Source: Haemonchus contortus (Eukaryota; Nematoda; Chromadorea; Rhabditida; Trichostrongylidae). Taken from it: DNA of 64,000 nucleotides. Location of the stretch: assembly GCA_000469685.2 (NCBI GenBank), contig LS997565.1, forward strand, positions 3,312,005 through 3,376,004, written 5' to 3'. Under the pieces are notes generated by a model. That model was given only the letters and a program-made list of their open reading frames with translations. It was not told the DNA's origin and ran no database searches. Shown here one piece after another: positions 1 to 12,205 of this stretch. Position 1 is the stretch's first letter. Each line of letters opens with the position of its first letter. Position numbers and translations under genes: made by a program.

Positions 1-1146
1 ACCTGAAAACACCTGCTTAGAACAGTAGGGAACAGTTTTTGAATAGACTGCTAAGTAGAGTTCCAGAGACTCACAGCTTGTATGTGGCAAGTTGTATAGA
101 AGGAAAACATTAGCATAATATCGCTCACAGCCATCAATGCGATAAAAATATTGCAAGGATTTCGTAGCTCTCTTAACAAAAATAATCGTAGGAGACATTG
201 TCACAAAGACCCATAGACGGAAGTTTGTCCTCGTAAAGGACACTAACACAAAGGCAGTTCAACATTTGGCAAGGTTCATCTTCAACTTATTGAAGGTTGT
301 GTTCAGAAAATACCAATTTATTCTTCCTCTCGTTCAATTCCGCAGAATTAGTGTTAGAATGCCCTTCCTGGTCCCACTCGAAAGATTCCTGTACTTTGGA
401 TGTCTGGCGGTTTGGCAGGAATGGCAGGGATCGAGAAAACTGTTACGTGGTGAATTGGCCAGGCATCTAAACTGGCCTCATCATCATACTACCGGCTTCG
501 TTCATCTCAATTGCCGATATCACGCCGTCTGACATCTTTGGCTCCGAACTTCGACGTACTATTTAGTACTTGTTACAGGCTCCCTTTCCATATCATTATC
601 ACACCTGTGTCCTGTCGCTGTACGCTCCTGAATTACCTCTGATCGCTTTCATCGGGGAGGGACGCATGGATTTAAGACAGCGCAATCATCGCTGAGCCAT
701 CATCATCATCATCGTGCTACCACAAAAGTTACAGAATGATTCTCGTAGGAGATAATCCTAGACATGGCGCGACGAGTTTTAGGATATACGCACTGGCGAC
801 ACCCAACACCCGATGGATCTACGAAGCAGAGTAAGTGAGTATGCCATCGCAACTGCAGAATCTCACTGCCGTCGCCGCCAGCCCCTGGCTAGCGACCACA
901 CAGAATCTGGCGGAAGAGGTCGCATACGGTGTGTGGGCAAGTAACGTGTTCCTGATAGGAACATTTGCTCATTTTATGAAAATTATTATAATTACTGCAT
1001 TTATGACTAGCTATAGTCAGACGCTGAACTCCGACCTACCTTGATAACACTGTCGCACATATGATGAGCGCATTTCCGAGTATACTTATTGTTGGAAATA
1101 CAATGTATAGGACTTGATAGGGAACCGAAATCGTGTTGGTGGGCAT
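1..1146 (-). pseudogene. srsx chemoreceptor copy 1, 5' part only (exons 1-2; runs off left edge), frameshifted
   Basis: Minus-strand srsx 7TM receptor whose exons 3-7 lie beyond the window. Exon 1 is 1146-1040: it starts MPTNTISVPYQVLY and carries TM1 with the family Gly-Asn pair (ILGNALI), ending at a GTAGGT donor. Exon 2 is 171-75 and encodes ELRNPCNIFIALMAVSD (TM2). The window starts exactly at the polypyrimidine tract that precedes exon 3. Exon 2 is 97 nt where every other family member has 99: two bases are missing near position 91 compared with its near-identical copy at 51586-51684. This shifts the frame before TM3, so the copy is probably dead unless the loss is a sequencing error. 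A splice acceptor lies 15 nt upstream of the ATG. Confidence 0.75.
172..1039. other. Intron 1 of srsx copy 1 (long, no recognised content)
   Basis: The intron has a GTAGGT donor at 1039 and a TTAAG acceptor at 172. It contains a CAT triplet run near 700-717. An 80-88-codon open frame at 266-532 is the same in the second copy (51784-52026), but no family is recognised and the diverged relative in gene H intron 1 does not keep it open. I treat it as intronic. Confidence 0.5.
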
Positions 1147-1363
1147 TCAGAAGTGACTGCTCTGTAAAAATCCACAACTTTGTTATTAGACGAATTCTTA
1201 TCGAATGCTCATCATAATATTTTCATTATGTAGACGATGTGAGTATATGATTGTGAGTCGCATCGGATTCAAATTAATGGTCTAAAAAGGAAGGTACATG
1301 AGCTATCAGCTGCTGTCTTGGCAGAAGGGTTTAATTCTCACTGTATTCTCATGGCTCTAACTA

Positions 1364-2278
1364 TTAGGTTGATGCATAATTATTGCGGATCTTTTCGCCC
1401 CTTTTTTCTGTCGATAGTATTCTAACATTGAATTCGATTTTTCTCTGGAAATGATCTACTTGATCTCCTCTACAAGAATCTACTCGAAAAACCATCCACA
1501 TATTCGCAAAATTAGGCTTAACTACTTCGAGAAAGATTGGAAGGTGGCACAGTCATGTCCGCGATCACTCAGTAACTTTTCAGCGATCGGACAATCAGCC
1601 AGAGCCAACCAAGAAATGGGATCTGCCCCTAAATCTGCCATAGTCACCAGCAGGAACGTTTATGAATTATCTCGTCAACCGTTGCCAACCGTTCATCGAA
1701 AAAATGGCTAGAGAATAGAAGTGACGTTAATTTGGATGACTTGATGGCCGATGTCAAGGCGTGGATCGCCCGTAAGGATCGAAACTTCTTCGCTTCTGGG
1801 ATCCGACTAACTAATCAATGGGAAGCAGTGCTTGACGTAGATGGTGAATAAGTTCCGGAGTAATTATTTGAATATGTCTTTGCTTAGTATTTCTATAGTT
1901 TCTTTAAGTAAAATTTGCTGGAAAAAATCCGCAATAATTATGCATCAACCTAATATATAGGAGCAGGAAGAATGCAGGGGAAATAGAAAATATCGAAGTA
2001 ATCGTGTTTAGACCGACAGGAAGTCATGTGTACTTTCACTAGATCACCTAATGTACGATCGCTGAAAAGTTACTGAGATCGCGGAATAACTGTGCCACCT
2101 TCCAATCTTTCTCGAAGTAGTAAAGCCTAATTTCGCGAATATGCGGATGGTTTTTTGAGTATATTCTTGTAGATGAAATCAAGTAGATCATTTCTAGAGA
2201 AAACCCGAACTCAATATTCAAATTCTATCGAGAGAAAAAAAGCTGCCAAAAAATCCGCAATAATTATGCATCAACCTA
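1364..2278 (+). mobile_element. Mariner relic with a fold-back (inverted left arm)
   Basis: A TTAGGTTGATGCATAATTAT-type inverted terminus begins at 1364 after TA, and its complement ends at 1953 followed by TA, as expected for mariner target duplication. Within it, 1738-1851 still encodes a transposase C-terminus (DVKAWIARKDRNFFASGI, then QWEAVLDVDGE and a stop), which resembles the end of mariner transposases. From about 2052 to 2278 the first 227 bases (1364-1590) recur in reverse orientation with a third copy of the terminus, so the whole can fold back on itself. No intact transposase remains. The same structure exists at 52855-53768, so it predates that duplication. Confidence 0.8.
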
Positions 2279-3121
2279 CATAATACATACTTCCATGATC
2301 AGTTTCTTCGTTTTGTCTTTTTTTCTTTGGCAGATGAAAACCGTTTTTCATGGGATCAATTCGATCCCAAAAACACAAGAATTGTGCAGAGGAACTCATC
2401 CAGGCAACACAAATTTCACTGGGATTGTTTGTTCCGAGAGAACTTGGAAGACATGATAGCATCCTCTTAAATCTCCAGAACTCGATGCATCGTTGAATTC
2501 AGATTAGTCTGTCTCTTTCATTAGAAAACAACTTTCAACAAAAAGTTTCAATATAGAAGTTACAAAGCTGCGAAATACAGAACGAGGGCTATCAACATTT
2601 TATGGGCATGTGGTGGAAATTCATAAGAACAATTGGCCGCATGAGGTTATCCCACAACAGCCTTATAGTACTCAGATCACATTTCTATTCAAGAGAAACT
2701 GAGCATATCATAACAGGAAAAACACACTATTTGTTATTACTGGCCGGAAAATACGATAATTAGTGATGGAAACTGTTTTGTAATAGTCATCACATTAAAA
2801 GACTGTGCTCACTAAACCGAAAATTGCTTTTCAATAATTCTTATGGAGGATGTATACTGTAGCAGGTTGAACAAAATCTTCCACAACATTACCATCCTTG
2901 AGCACCGCGACTAATTATTTTTCAAGCGACACTAGGAAGTGCACAAATTTTGTTTGAGGTTATCTTGTTGGACACATGATTACATCAGGTGAAAGGTCCA
3001 TTATTTCTGTTCACTAATAGGGTTAGAGATTTATGAAATTCAAAAATTTATGTACACAAAGAATAACATCCGAAACTAAATACATCCAAAAAGGAGAAAA
3101 TAACGGGATGAAAGAGCAAAG
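2279..3121. other. Spacer between srsx copies 1 and 2
   Basis: AT-rich spacer. It matches 53769-54611, and a diverged relative lies at about 59340-59880 upstream of gene H, so it appears to be inherited 5' flank of the srsx unit. A 63-codon frame on the minus strand (2271-2462) is the same in the other copy but is short and unrecognised. No RNA gene was seen. Confidence 0.45.
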
Positions 3122-5297
3122 TCATTTCTTAAATATGCGAGGAGCAGCCACAGAACGGGTTGATATATAGTGAACTGTCGTGAGCTTATTAGAAAAAACA
3201 GCATTCTTAAGACGGTCGATTCCAATTACGTCGTCAAATACTTTCCGATACTGACTGCTGAAACGATCAAATTATTAGCGTCATTCGTAGAGGTTTTGGC
3301 AACAGTTAGAGAAGATTTAGAAGCGGAAAAGAATTTGGATAGATACAGTGCATCCAAAGATAGTAAAATAAGGGATTGGACGAGAACGTGGCTTGTAAGT
3401 TGCACGAAAGGGGTATTAGGATCAGGTGTCCAAATGTGTGCGTCACTGCGTACAGTTGGCCACAGTAAGCTGCGTCCAAAGGGCTCCTAATGAGTGGAAT
3501 GGGATCAAGGTTGAGATAGCAATGGAATAACAAATTAGAAATGGTAGAGAGAAAAGAGGGTAGTCGCAAAAAGTGCAACCTATTGTTGTCTTTTTTACCA
3601 CCATCGTACAGAAATGAAGAGGAAAACATCAACCTCAAGAAGTAGTAAGCAAAAAAGTTGACTGCAGTCCCGACGTTGATGAAAATTCCGACTAATAATA
3701 TTGGAGAGATTGATGGATTATGAGCATCGTCTGTCATCGCAACCATCGCTCCGCCGAACATTCCACAGACCATTGTCATACTAATTACAATCAAAGATCG
3801 ATATACGTTTTTCGTAATCTCGTTACCTGGAAAGCACTTCTGATTTTCTAAATAGTTAGACGATATCAAGGAAGAATCCTACTGTATATAACGAGCTATG
3901 TGTGTCTAGTGCCTTGTCTGTGTGTGTTTGACCGGAAACTCAAAACTCCTGCCCGTAGACCTAGAAGGCTCATACTTGATAAGAGTACAGGCGCGCAGGA
4001 CGAAGATATGTCTCAGGACCAGACCCGCCTACAAGGAAAGGGGCGTGCGCGAAAGTTGTCAATTTGGATCGAGATCGTTCAAATTTTGTACGAACGACTG
4101 GTTCAGAACATAATAAACTTTCAGGGTAGTTGAGTATGAAGCTAGATGAATACAACCGAGCCTTCTACCCAGCCATTTTTTCAAAAGTAGTGTTCCTTTT
4201 GAAAGGTTAGGTTTCTTCAGGAGGCTAATTATCAGATTTTTTCAGACACCACCACCTTCCGGAAAAGATTCCATTTTGTCCTGCAGTTCTCCCGAAGCGT
4301 GCTTCTAATGAGATCAAATCAATCAATCTAATGACAACGAGGAATTCCATTATAACGTACTTATCTTCACTATTTTCAAAAAAAGTTCGAAAAAACTGTA
4401 GCAAAGGACGATCAACACATATATTATGAACATTGTCCTGATGAAGTGCTCATTAGTAGACGGGAGCAGCGGTGCAGATATAGTACACAGGACATCCCTG
4501 CAAACCAATGAGGAATGTTTACAACTTGGCCATCCAAATACGTTCCAATAGTCACTTACTTCTCCTTCTTCCGGTTTATAATCATCGATACGTCTACAAT
4601 TACACCAAAGATGCACCCTGGCAGGAGTTGTACAGCTATGTAGAGCTTGGCATATGTACGGGAAACGAGACGGCTAAAGTCAAATACAGATCATGTGATC
4701 GCTGTGAATGCTTCTATTGTTTGGATAGCTGTGAGTTCGGCTATCCTTTACTAACGTGCTTTATTGCTTTTCTGGAAAAGGTTTATCTCAATGATCTGCC
4801 AATGCTTAAATACCAAATCGGCGGGAATGATTAACAATACTTATCTTTAGTACTCTATTCTGGACGGAATCCCTGGAATACACAGAGGAAGCCTTGAAAA
4901 ACTTACTATGAAGATGTTAGCGATAGAAGTCTATCCACAGCCAAAGTGAGTAGAAGCATTGTCGAAAAACACGAGCCGAAGAAAGGAACAATATTAGAGT
5001 AAACGCAAATATCATGAGGGATAACGCGATCATCATACCTGAAAACACCTGCTCAAGACTGTAGGAAACCGTTGCTGAATTGACTATCAAATAAGGTGAC
5101 ATCACTGAAATGGCCCTAATGCCTGTAGCTGGCTAATGCCCTGTAGCCTGGATGAAACATAATAAGAGGAAGGTCTTAAAGAAGTTCCAAAGACCCACAG
5201 CTTGTGTGCGACGACAGTTGTGTAGAAGGAGAACATTAGCATAATATCGCCCACAGCGATCAATGCGATGAATATATTGCAAGGATTTCGTAGCTCT
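3122..5297 (-). pseudogene. srsx chemoreceptor copy 2, exons 2-7 intact, exon 1 missing at a breakpoint
   Basis: Exons on the minus strand are 5297-5199, 5038-4907, 4673-4560, 4497-4361, 3826-3634 and 3257-3122. All have canonical GT-AG borders and the family's exact lengths and phases. Visible features are TM2 with VGDIML; exon 3 with conserved Cys, then LAVDRLLSL after TM3; TM4 with LLPGCIFG; TM5 with IVLCYSFFEL; TM6-7 with NVYRSLIVIS and VNFFAYYFLR; and a tail SQYRKVF...FKK. Exon 1 should lie 1-2 kb upstream, but homology to gene H ends at about 5385 and plus-strand upstream sequence follows. No start codon or TM1 remains, so this is a 5'-truncated copy unless it has captured another first exon. 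Confidence 0.8.
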
Positions 5298-5385
5298 CTT
5301 AAAAAGAATAACCGTAAAAAATATTATCGCGACGTTAAGACCCACAGTCGGATGTTTGTCTTCGAGAAGGACCTTAGCACAGTAA

Positions 5386-6215
5386 TCTTTTGACTGGTGC
5401 CCGTATGTTTTGATGGGCCGTATACTGATATCATACAAATTCATATCATCCACGCTGCCTTCCCATTGGAACCGAAAGTATAATAAACTGGGAGACAGTT
5501 AACCAGAGTATTTTACTGCATAATCAACTAGCTTTGAACCTCATTGAGTCTTTTCGAAATCAGAATACCAATCTACTTACTTCTATGTAGAGTTCTGGCA
5601 AAAACTGGGCAATCCCACCTGTCAATCCTAACTCTTCATTCCAATGAAGTCTCATTATATTTCATACCTACTGAACTGAACTTACTTTACGATGAACTTA
5701 AAAAAATTCCTCGCAAACAAATTGCATGCTTCCTTTCAACTCAGGCTCACGATTAACTGCCTTCATCATTTCGGAATGCACACGGTTTTTTCCTCTTTGC
5801 CCTTTACATTTCGTCATACAGTCATACAGTGCAGGGGGAAACAGAAATGTGAAGTCACTGATGCCAGAAAAAAGGCTAGATGAGGCAAATTGTAACCCAC
5901 GGGCTACCTCTCTTTCGAAGGACATGGTGGTTCAGGGAATCAGTAAGTATAGGTTTTTCTTTCGTAATCGAAATGCAAGAATCCCAGAAAAACTTGACTC
6001 ATTGATTATTTGACCACTTGGATTGCAAGCACGAGATGATGAAGCCCTTCGTAAAATCCATAATTTTTTCAATGAGCCTAGTCTTAAGTAGAATGATCTA
6101 GAATGATAAAATGATTGCATCTGTACAGAGCTGCTACAGTGAGTTTTTCTTAAGGTAGACTGTTTTTTGAAAACAAAAGTAGACATGGAGAAATTTTCAG
6201 AAACGGCTGCTTTGT
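5386..6215. other. Breakpoint-proximal upstream region of gene A
   Basis: This stretch begins at the junction with truncated minus-strand copy 2. It resembles the upstream regions of genes B (about 11520-12180), C (about 25930-26560) and D (about 36130-36830), sharing a cytosine-led block around 5400-5460 and a Phe/Leu-coding-looking block before the leader. It probably holds the promoter and outron of gene A. No TATA-like element could be assigned. Confidence 0.4.
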
Positions 6216-6216
6216 A
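6199..6216 (+). promoter_or_regulatory. Probable trans-splice acceptor of gene A
   Basis: AAATTTTCAG ends at 6200 and the ATG is at 6216, leaving a 15-nt leader. The same spacing is found before genes B, C, D, F, G, H and copy 1. An SL acceptor is inferred; a 5'-UTR intron is the alternative. Confidence 0.6.
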
Positions 6217-9200
6217 TGTATCCAGACAAGGCTCCAGTTCTCCTCCAAGTTATTTATATTGTAGTGCCAACGATAAGTCTTATTGGAAATGCACTTATCG
6301 TATACGCGACAATGGTATCGAGGTTAGTCAGAGCTGATTCATAGCTTTTAGGTGTATAGTAATTTGTTTTTTCACATCACTAAGATTTTAAAAAAATGGC
6401 TAGAGGATTGATTCGAGATAACACACAATAGGACTATCTATCAGTGATGGAGGAACTCCGAACTGCATTTCAAAACCCGCAGAATACTGTAGAGCAGGAA
6501 TGATTAAGAACGATTCACATAATTTGTGGATTTGGGATTTTATGCTTCCTGTTGTGCATCAAAATTCTTCTGCATTGTTTATGTTCTCAATGGGTGACTG
6601 TCGGCAGAGCCACCCAAAGTTTCTTGTAAGTAATAGAGAGGATACATAGTAAGCTTTCACAAGAGTAGAAACAATATCGGAATTCAATATCGGAATAACG
6701 AATTCTGGTGCAACATTTATGTTCTCTTCGGTGGTAGCCGACCGTTGTAGGTAAAAAGAGAGCAAAATAAGCACATGGGCACTACTGGCAGCCGCTTCTC
6801 CTTCGATGGACATATTCGGTTCACTGTACTCGTTCTAGCTGCAAGTTTTTGCTACTGGCTTATCATGCATGAGCACTTCAACAAACTTTTAGTCAGAGAG
6901 GAATCGAAAAACTTCATGCGACGTAAACCCATATCGTTCGTTTTGAGTGCAAAATTTGATAACTGCCTTATTGTGTTTTGAGTGCAAAAGCCTTATTGTT
7001 GGTCCAGCTCTCTGTTCGGAACGTTGTGACAAGTTAGTGTCATTTTTGATGTCAAACGAGTGGAGCGTAAAAATCTACTCTGAATATTCTTCTTCAGGAA
7101 GTTGCGGAATCCCTGCAACATTTTTATCGCATCAGTCGCTGTGGGAGACATTATGTTTATGTGTTCTTTTTTCATAAGTGCTGCTACATACAATACGTAA
7201 GTCTTCAATGTTTGTCACTATCCCTTTACTTATGCATTTTAGCAGGCCCTTTTTGTAAAACTTCGCCGAAGGCTTACATCTGGTTGAAAACATTACACAC
7301 GGAATTGCTCGATGATCACGAACACGTTTTCCACAAAATCGTAGTAATATCATGCATGCAATTACTTCAAAAACCGAATTCTCTGAGTTTAGTTGAACAT
7401 TTCGGGTATGATGACCACCATATACGGCAAGATATTTGCGTCTATCTTCATATTATTCCAACCTTTAGCCAGTCTTTTTCATTCATGCTTCTACTCAACT
7501 TGGCTATAGACAGGCTTCTATCGCTGACAACTTCTTAGCAAGTTTCTTCAATACTTTTTCTCACTTGTTTATACTTGTGCCTCCTGAACACCGAGAAAGA
7601 TGACTGCTGATGCGTAGCATATTTGGTGGAAGGTATGAAAGCGCTGACAAAAAGGAACTAACTCGTTTGTTTTCAGCAGTGTTCTGACCAAGTATTATAC
7701 CAAAATGTACATAACTGTGCAACTTCTGCCAGGGTGCATATATGGAGGTGGTATAACTGTAATGGCATTTCTCATGCGGGTAGCTGACCGGTAAGTTATT
7801 AGTGGTTCATTTTATAAATGAATAAACAATGAACTACCCATTTTTATTTGTAGAAACGTCATCTGCACAATGGCTGCACCACTACGTCCACCACTAGTTG
7901 GAATTTGTGCCCAGATTGGCACCACCTTATGCGTATTATTGATCATTTGCTACAGTTTGTTTGGAATACTCATACGAAAACTGCGGATGAGTATGTTCTA
8001 TACTTCTTCTATATTCTTTTCATTTCATTTGTTTCCAGTTCTGAAATGCATGACAAAGAATGATGTTGCCGCTTTGAGCAAGAACTTATGCCTTTTCCAT
8101 AACCTTTATGAACTGTGTATGCACATATATAACCTAAGGCCCCGCGAATCATCGACTTCTGTAAATGTAGTCCAGTGGTTCCTTATTGCTTAATGATCCA
8201 CTGAACTACATTCACCACGGATCGAGGTGTCCAGAGATAGAGAATATGATTGGAAATACATCGGCGACGTGACAGATAGAAGGCTGGGCAGCTGCGGCCT
8301 AAGGTCCAAAGACAACTGTGGAATGTAAGCAGAGGATTCCGGCATTCCAAGCAGGCAAGTGTAAGAGGTTATTTCCCCATAGAATTTCATTCAAGGCTTC
8401 AAAACAAGAGAATATGATTAGAAATACAGCGACAGCATGAGCAATACCAGCAGCTCGCAGTGCTGAGCTTAAGACATGGTGGTATCAAATGTGAAGAAAG
8501 TTTTCTCAGAAACCTTTCATTGTATCGTCAAACCTGTGGTGCGGAAAGAGGGTGCCGTAAAGACAGGAGCTGGTGTTTGCCCGAGTTTTTGTACAGAAGC
8601 AATGTTCCCTTAACTTCTTTCCGTATCATCTGCTCGCGATGATCTTCAAAGGAAAAAAACAGAATTAATAAACATTACATATCAAAATCAATTCTGTAAA
8701 CGCATCACTTTGTATTCAGGTACCGAAAGCATAAAGAACGTTTATCGTTCGCTACTTGTAATCACTATCTCAATCATTTTCGGATATTTTGGCGCGATGG
8801 CCATTGCTATGACAGATGATCTTTCCATTCCTTCAGTATTTCCGATACAACTAGCCGGACTCTGTATGAGTTTTGGGACATCGGTCAATTTTTTCGCTTA
8901 CTACTGGTTAAGGTTAGTGCCTTTCGTTTCTTTTCTCGAGCAATACTTCATTATAAAAAATAGGCTTTTTTTCGAAAATCAAGTTTTTACAGTCTTCTTC
9001 GCAGTTTACCCTAGCATTCAATTGTATAAAGGATTCTTTCTATGTAATCAGACAGTCCTCCTAACCATTCTCTGAAGCGCTGCACCTCTCCTCGCTCTAG
9101 TGTGCCTGAAATGTTTTACTATCTTCTCAGAGTCGGTCCACCTTCAACGATCGCTTTTGAAGTAATGTTCATCTACGGAGACCTGCAGACACGCGCAGCT

Positions 9201-9787
9201 GGGCCTACGCAGGATGTTTTGCACATCGCACTCTGAACGCTTTCTTTTTCTATCACTTTTGCAGATCTCCACTGCAACATCACTGACTAAAAATAAGTTT
9301 CAGAATAGTTGCAACATTGATCCATTCTCAATTACGGAAAATCCCCCCCCCCTCCCCCTCCTTACAGCATCTCTTGTTCTATGATAAGAGCTAAAATTTG
9401 TAAGCCTTGGGTGCCCTACTACATTCTGCTCGATAAGTACCTTACATCATTACGAAGAACGATTAACTTTTCTTTGGAGGTCTCTCTGAAGCCACGACCA
9501 AGATGATACAATGTTTTATTCTGATAACGTTTCGGCCAGAAGCCTTCGTCAGAGCCTTAGATGTAAAAAGAGGACCGTTGTTGATCCCATCAAACTTTCA
9601 TGATAGTCGAACATGGTTGCTGCTGAAAGACGTACCAGCTAACTCTTCTTTTTTCAGTGCTCCGTATCGTGAAGTTTTCGACAGCGTACTTAGAATCGGT
9701 CGACTAAAAAGTATTGTTCTTCCAAAAAACAATTCGAGGGTTCAACATACAACAACTCGTCTCTCAACTGTGTTTCGTGAACTGTAA
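6216..9787 (+). CDS. Gene A: srsx-family 7TM chemoreceptor, 7 exons, one damaged splice acceptor
   Basis: Putative chemosensory GPCR of the plasma membrane or cilium (family knowledge). Exons: 6216-6322, 7098-7196, 7406-7537, 7677-7790, 7854-7990, 8720-8912, 9658-9787, giving 303 aa. TM1 is VVPTISLIGNALIVYA; TM2 carries the GD motif; the TM3 end has LAIDRLLSL; TM4 has QLLPGCIYGG; the loop has NVICTM; TM5 has LCVLLIICYSLFGIL; TM7 has VNFFAYYWLR followed by YREVF. Two oddities: the base pair before exon 3 is GG (7404-7405) instead of AG, and the intron 3 donor is GC (7538). An AG at 7386-7387 would keep the frame and add six residues to the first extracellular loop, so the gene may still work. 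Confidence 0.75.
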
Positions 9788-12205
9788 CTATGGCTATGTT
9801 TTCTAGCTCATCTTAGCACTTGCTGGCATCGCTGTTCTTCTCTCACTATATATCCGCATGTTGATCCCACCGAACTTCTTTTTTATAGTTAGCACCATTG
9901 TTGCTTATTATTATATATCTATGAAAGCGTATGCATAAAATTTAGAATTTTCAAAAAAAATATAAGCAAAATTTCTATATTTCTTTTCAACGTCTTTAAT
10001 TACACATCAACACCTGCGGATTCAATACACGATGACATGTATAATGATTTGGAAAAAAGATCGAAGGGGGGGGGCGGTCAAAAAAAGTTACTTGCAATTT
10101 GAAGCCGCGAGACAACTAATAAAGGTTCGCAGCATGCGGCTCAGCGAAGGAGTATTAAACATCAGAAAGTTCTTTAAGTGCGTAGCCATCATAAATATAT
10201 ACATTCAAAATTACGCCTGAATTTATACGTTGGAAGTTGCACATCAAAGATGAGTGTGAAACAGTCAGCAGAGATGTGAGTTCTACTCACTGAGCTGGGC
10301 AACTAAAATTTTATCAACACTTAATTTATATTACATTACGGCGCTTTCGCCTTCCTGAAGGAATGGAGAGAGGAGGTAAGGGGGACGTGAAATACATACG
10401 AAGTCAGTAGTGGTTATACTTAAGCACCTTCATTATAGTCGACTCATTCGGAGAGTCGAACTTGGGTACTAATTCAGATGTACCAGTCGACTTGAGCCAG
10501 CAGGGTGTTTGATGATGCCTGACACCTTACCTCCACCCTTTTGTGAAAGTTTGATCCTTGGAAAAGAACCAAGTGAGGTCCATCCTAGACAAAAAGAAGA
10601 GAAAGAATATAGCGAACGTATTTACAAAACCATCAGGATTAGGGTGTTCATGTAAACAACATTGGCCGACTTTTTATTTCATCATACCACTGTTTGCTGA
10701 CTGCCTCTTAAAACGATATGCAAAAGGCACACAGGGCTAATTTCAAATACGCAAAGGATCTTGGTAATAGTTCATCGGCTGCTAAGTTTGAGCTCAACCA
10801 TTGCAAATATTGAGTACATGAGAAACAACCAGATCGGCACTGTCACCACAGAAGCTTTCCAGGAACAGCGACAGACAGATCCTGGGCTACGAAAAACGTT
10901 TACTAACCATCTTGTTTTTTCCATATATTAGCACGGGAAGCTATTTATGATTCGTGGTGCATTGTAGAGTTCAAACATTTTATACAGAGACACTTTGAAT
11001 GGATTCTAAAATAGCATATTTTGGGTTAGATTAACCAAATAGCAGGCCCTTACTTAAGGAATCGTAACTTATGAGCAACTTTGCTCAGCGGCATTCGGAT
11101 CAAGTCGAAAGTGGAGTTTGAGTGATAATAGAACAGACCTGCACCCACGTTCCAAAAGGAGGATCGTCAAACGCATAACGACGTAAAATTCAGTGTAAGA
11201 GAGATTCATTCCTTTGTGAATCTTGCAATTCCACTGATAAATCTTGCTGTTTCCTGGAATATTTGTTTTTCTCTCAATTTGTTAATGCTCGTACAGCGCT
11301 ACGTATTATTATTATTATTATTCTATAGAAGCAGTTTCTACAAAAAACGCTACAAAACGTTATGTTAAGTCTGTTTGTTTTCCTGGGTGTTGCGCCATGA
11401 TTTGAAAACAACGCTATAATATGGTTTTGTACTTGCGTTTTTCTTCATGGAAATACATTTCAATCTTCCGAAGAGGCTGTAGACGAAATACAGGCACGTC
11501 TTGTATTCTGTAAATTGAGAACCTTCCAAGTCTTTTGGCTTTCACCCGTATATTTTGATTTTAGGGTTCCGTATACTGACATTATACAGTCTCATATCAT
11601 CCAGGCTGTTTTCCCAGGGAAACAAAAGTATAACAACCCTAATTGGGCGACAGTCAACTGGAGTAATGTATTCCATAACAATAAAATTTTGAGTCTGTTT
11701 GTCTCATCAAGTTTGTCTGAGTTTTAATTCTCATCAAGCCGTTTTTTTATCTCAGAGTACCGGCCCGCACACTTCCATGAAGAGCTTTATCATAAACGTC
11801 AATGACAGATTTTCATTCGTTAATCTTCATAAAAACAGCGATCTCATCATATTTTATACATGTTTGCCATGGACCTGTGAGAAAAATAAACTTCGCCCAA
11901 ATAAACGCTTCCTTTCAATTCAAGCTTACGATTACAGTAATTGCCTCAGCTGTTCCGAGAAGCATATTCTCCACGTTCTGCCATACAATGTAGTGGTAAA
12001 CAGAAAAGTGAAGTTACTGATGCCAGAAACCCACGGGCTACTGTTTTTTTCTGGCATGAGCAATTCCTTCCAAGCTCAGTTTTAGATAAGAGTGATTTAG
12101 CTCTTCCATGTGTACAGATCTGCTGTAGCGAGTTCTTCTTAATGTGAACAACTCACTGAAAACAAAAGTGGAGAGGTAGAAATTTTCAGTAACGACCCAT
12201 TCGCC
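9788..12205. other. Intergenic region A-B
   Basis: No recognised gene. It holds a short G-run near 10066, an ATT microsatellite near 11307-11322 and, toward the right, the conserved upstream block shared by the plus-strand srsx genes (about 11520-12189), ending in the probable trans-splice acceptor at 12188-12189. Part of 10430-10530 resembles 24300-24400. Open frames up to 128 codons here are not supported by similarity or by conservation in paralogous flanks. Confidence 0.45.

Larger units (their letters stand above)
1..5385. repeat. Left copy of a ~5.4-kb direct segmental duplication (pairs with 51512-57345)
   Basis: Nearly every line of this stretch reappears in the same orientation at 51512-57345: gene 1 with gene G, the mariner relic at 1364-2278 with 52855-53768, and gene 2 with gene H. 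Match is nearly perfect from about 270 to 4300 and clearly looser from about 4350 to 5385. The right copy differs by a 448-bp insertion at 56602-57049. Homology stops abruptly near 5385, where the left copy runs into sequence typical of the upstream side of the plus-strand genes. The left border is outside the window. Uncollapsed haplotypes in the assembly could mimic this. Confidence 0.9.

Noticed and set aside
266..532. 88-codon frame kept in both duplicated segments (also 51784-52026)
   Set aside because: Conservation is explained by the recent duplication; the diverged intron 1 of gene H does not preserve the frame.
2271..2462. 63-codon minus-strand frame, same in both copies (also 53761-53952)
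   Set aside because: It overlaps the mariner terminus at one end, is short, and its diverged relative near 59340-59480 is not clearly open.
3306..3869. 187-codon open frame on the minus strand (and its twin at 54795-55358)
   Set aside because: It is srsx exon 6 read through its donor into intron 6. Exon length, phase and the GAG|GTT donor at 3634 match all paralogues.
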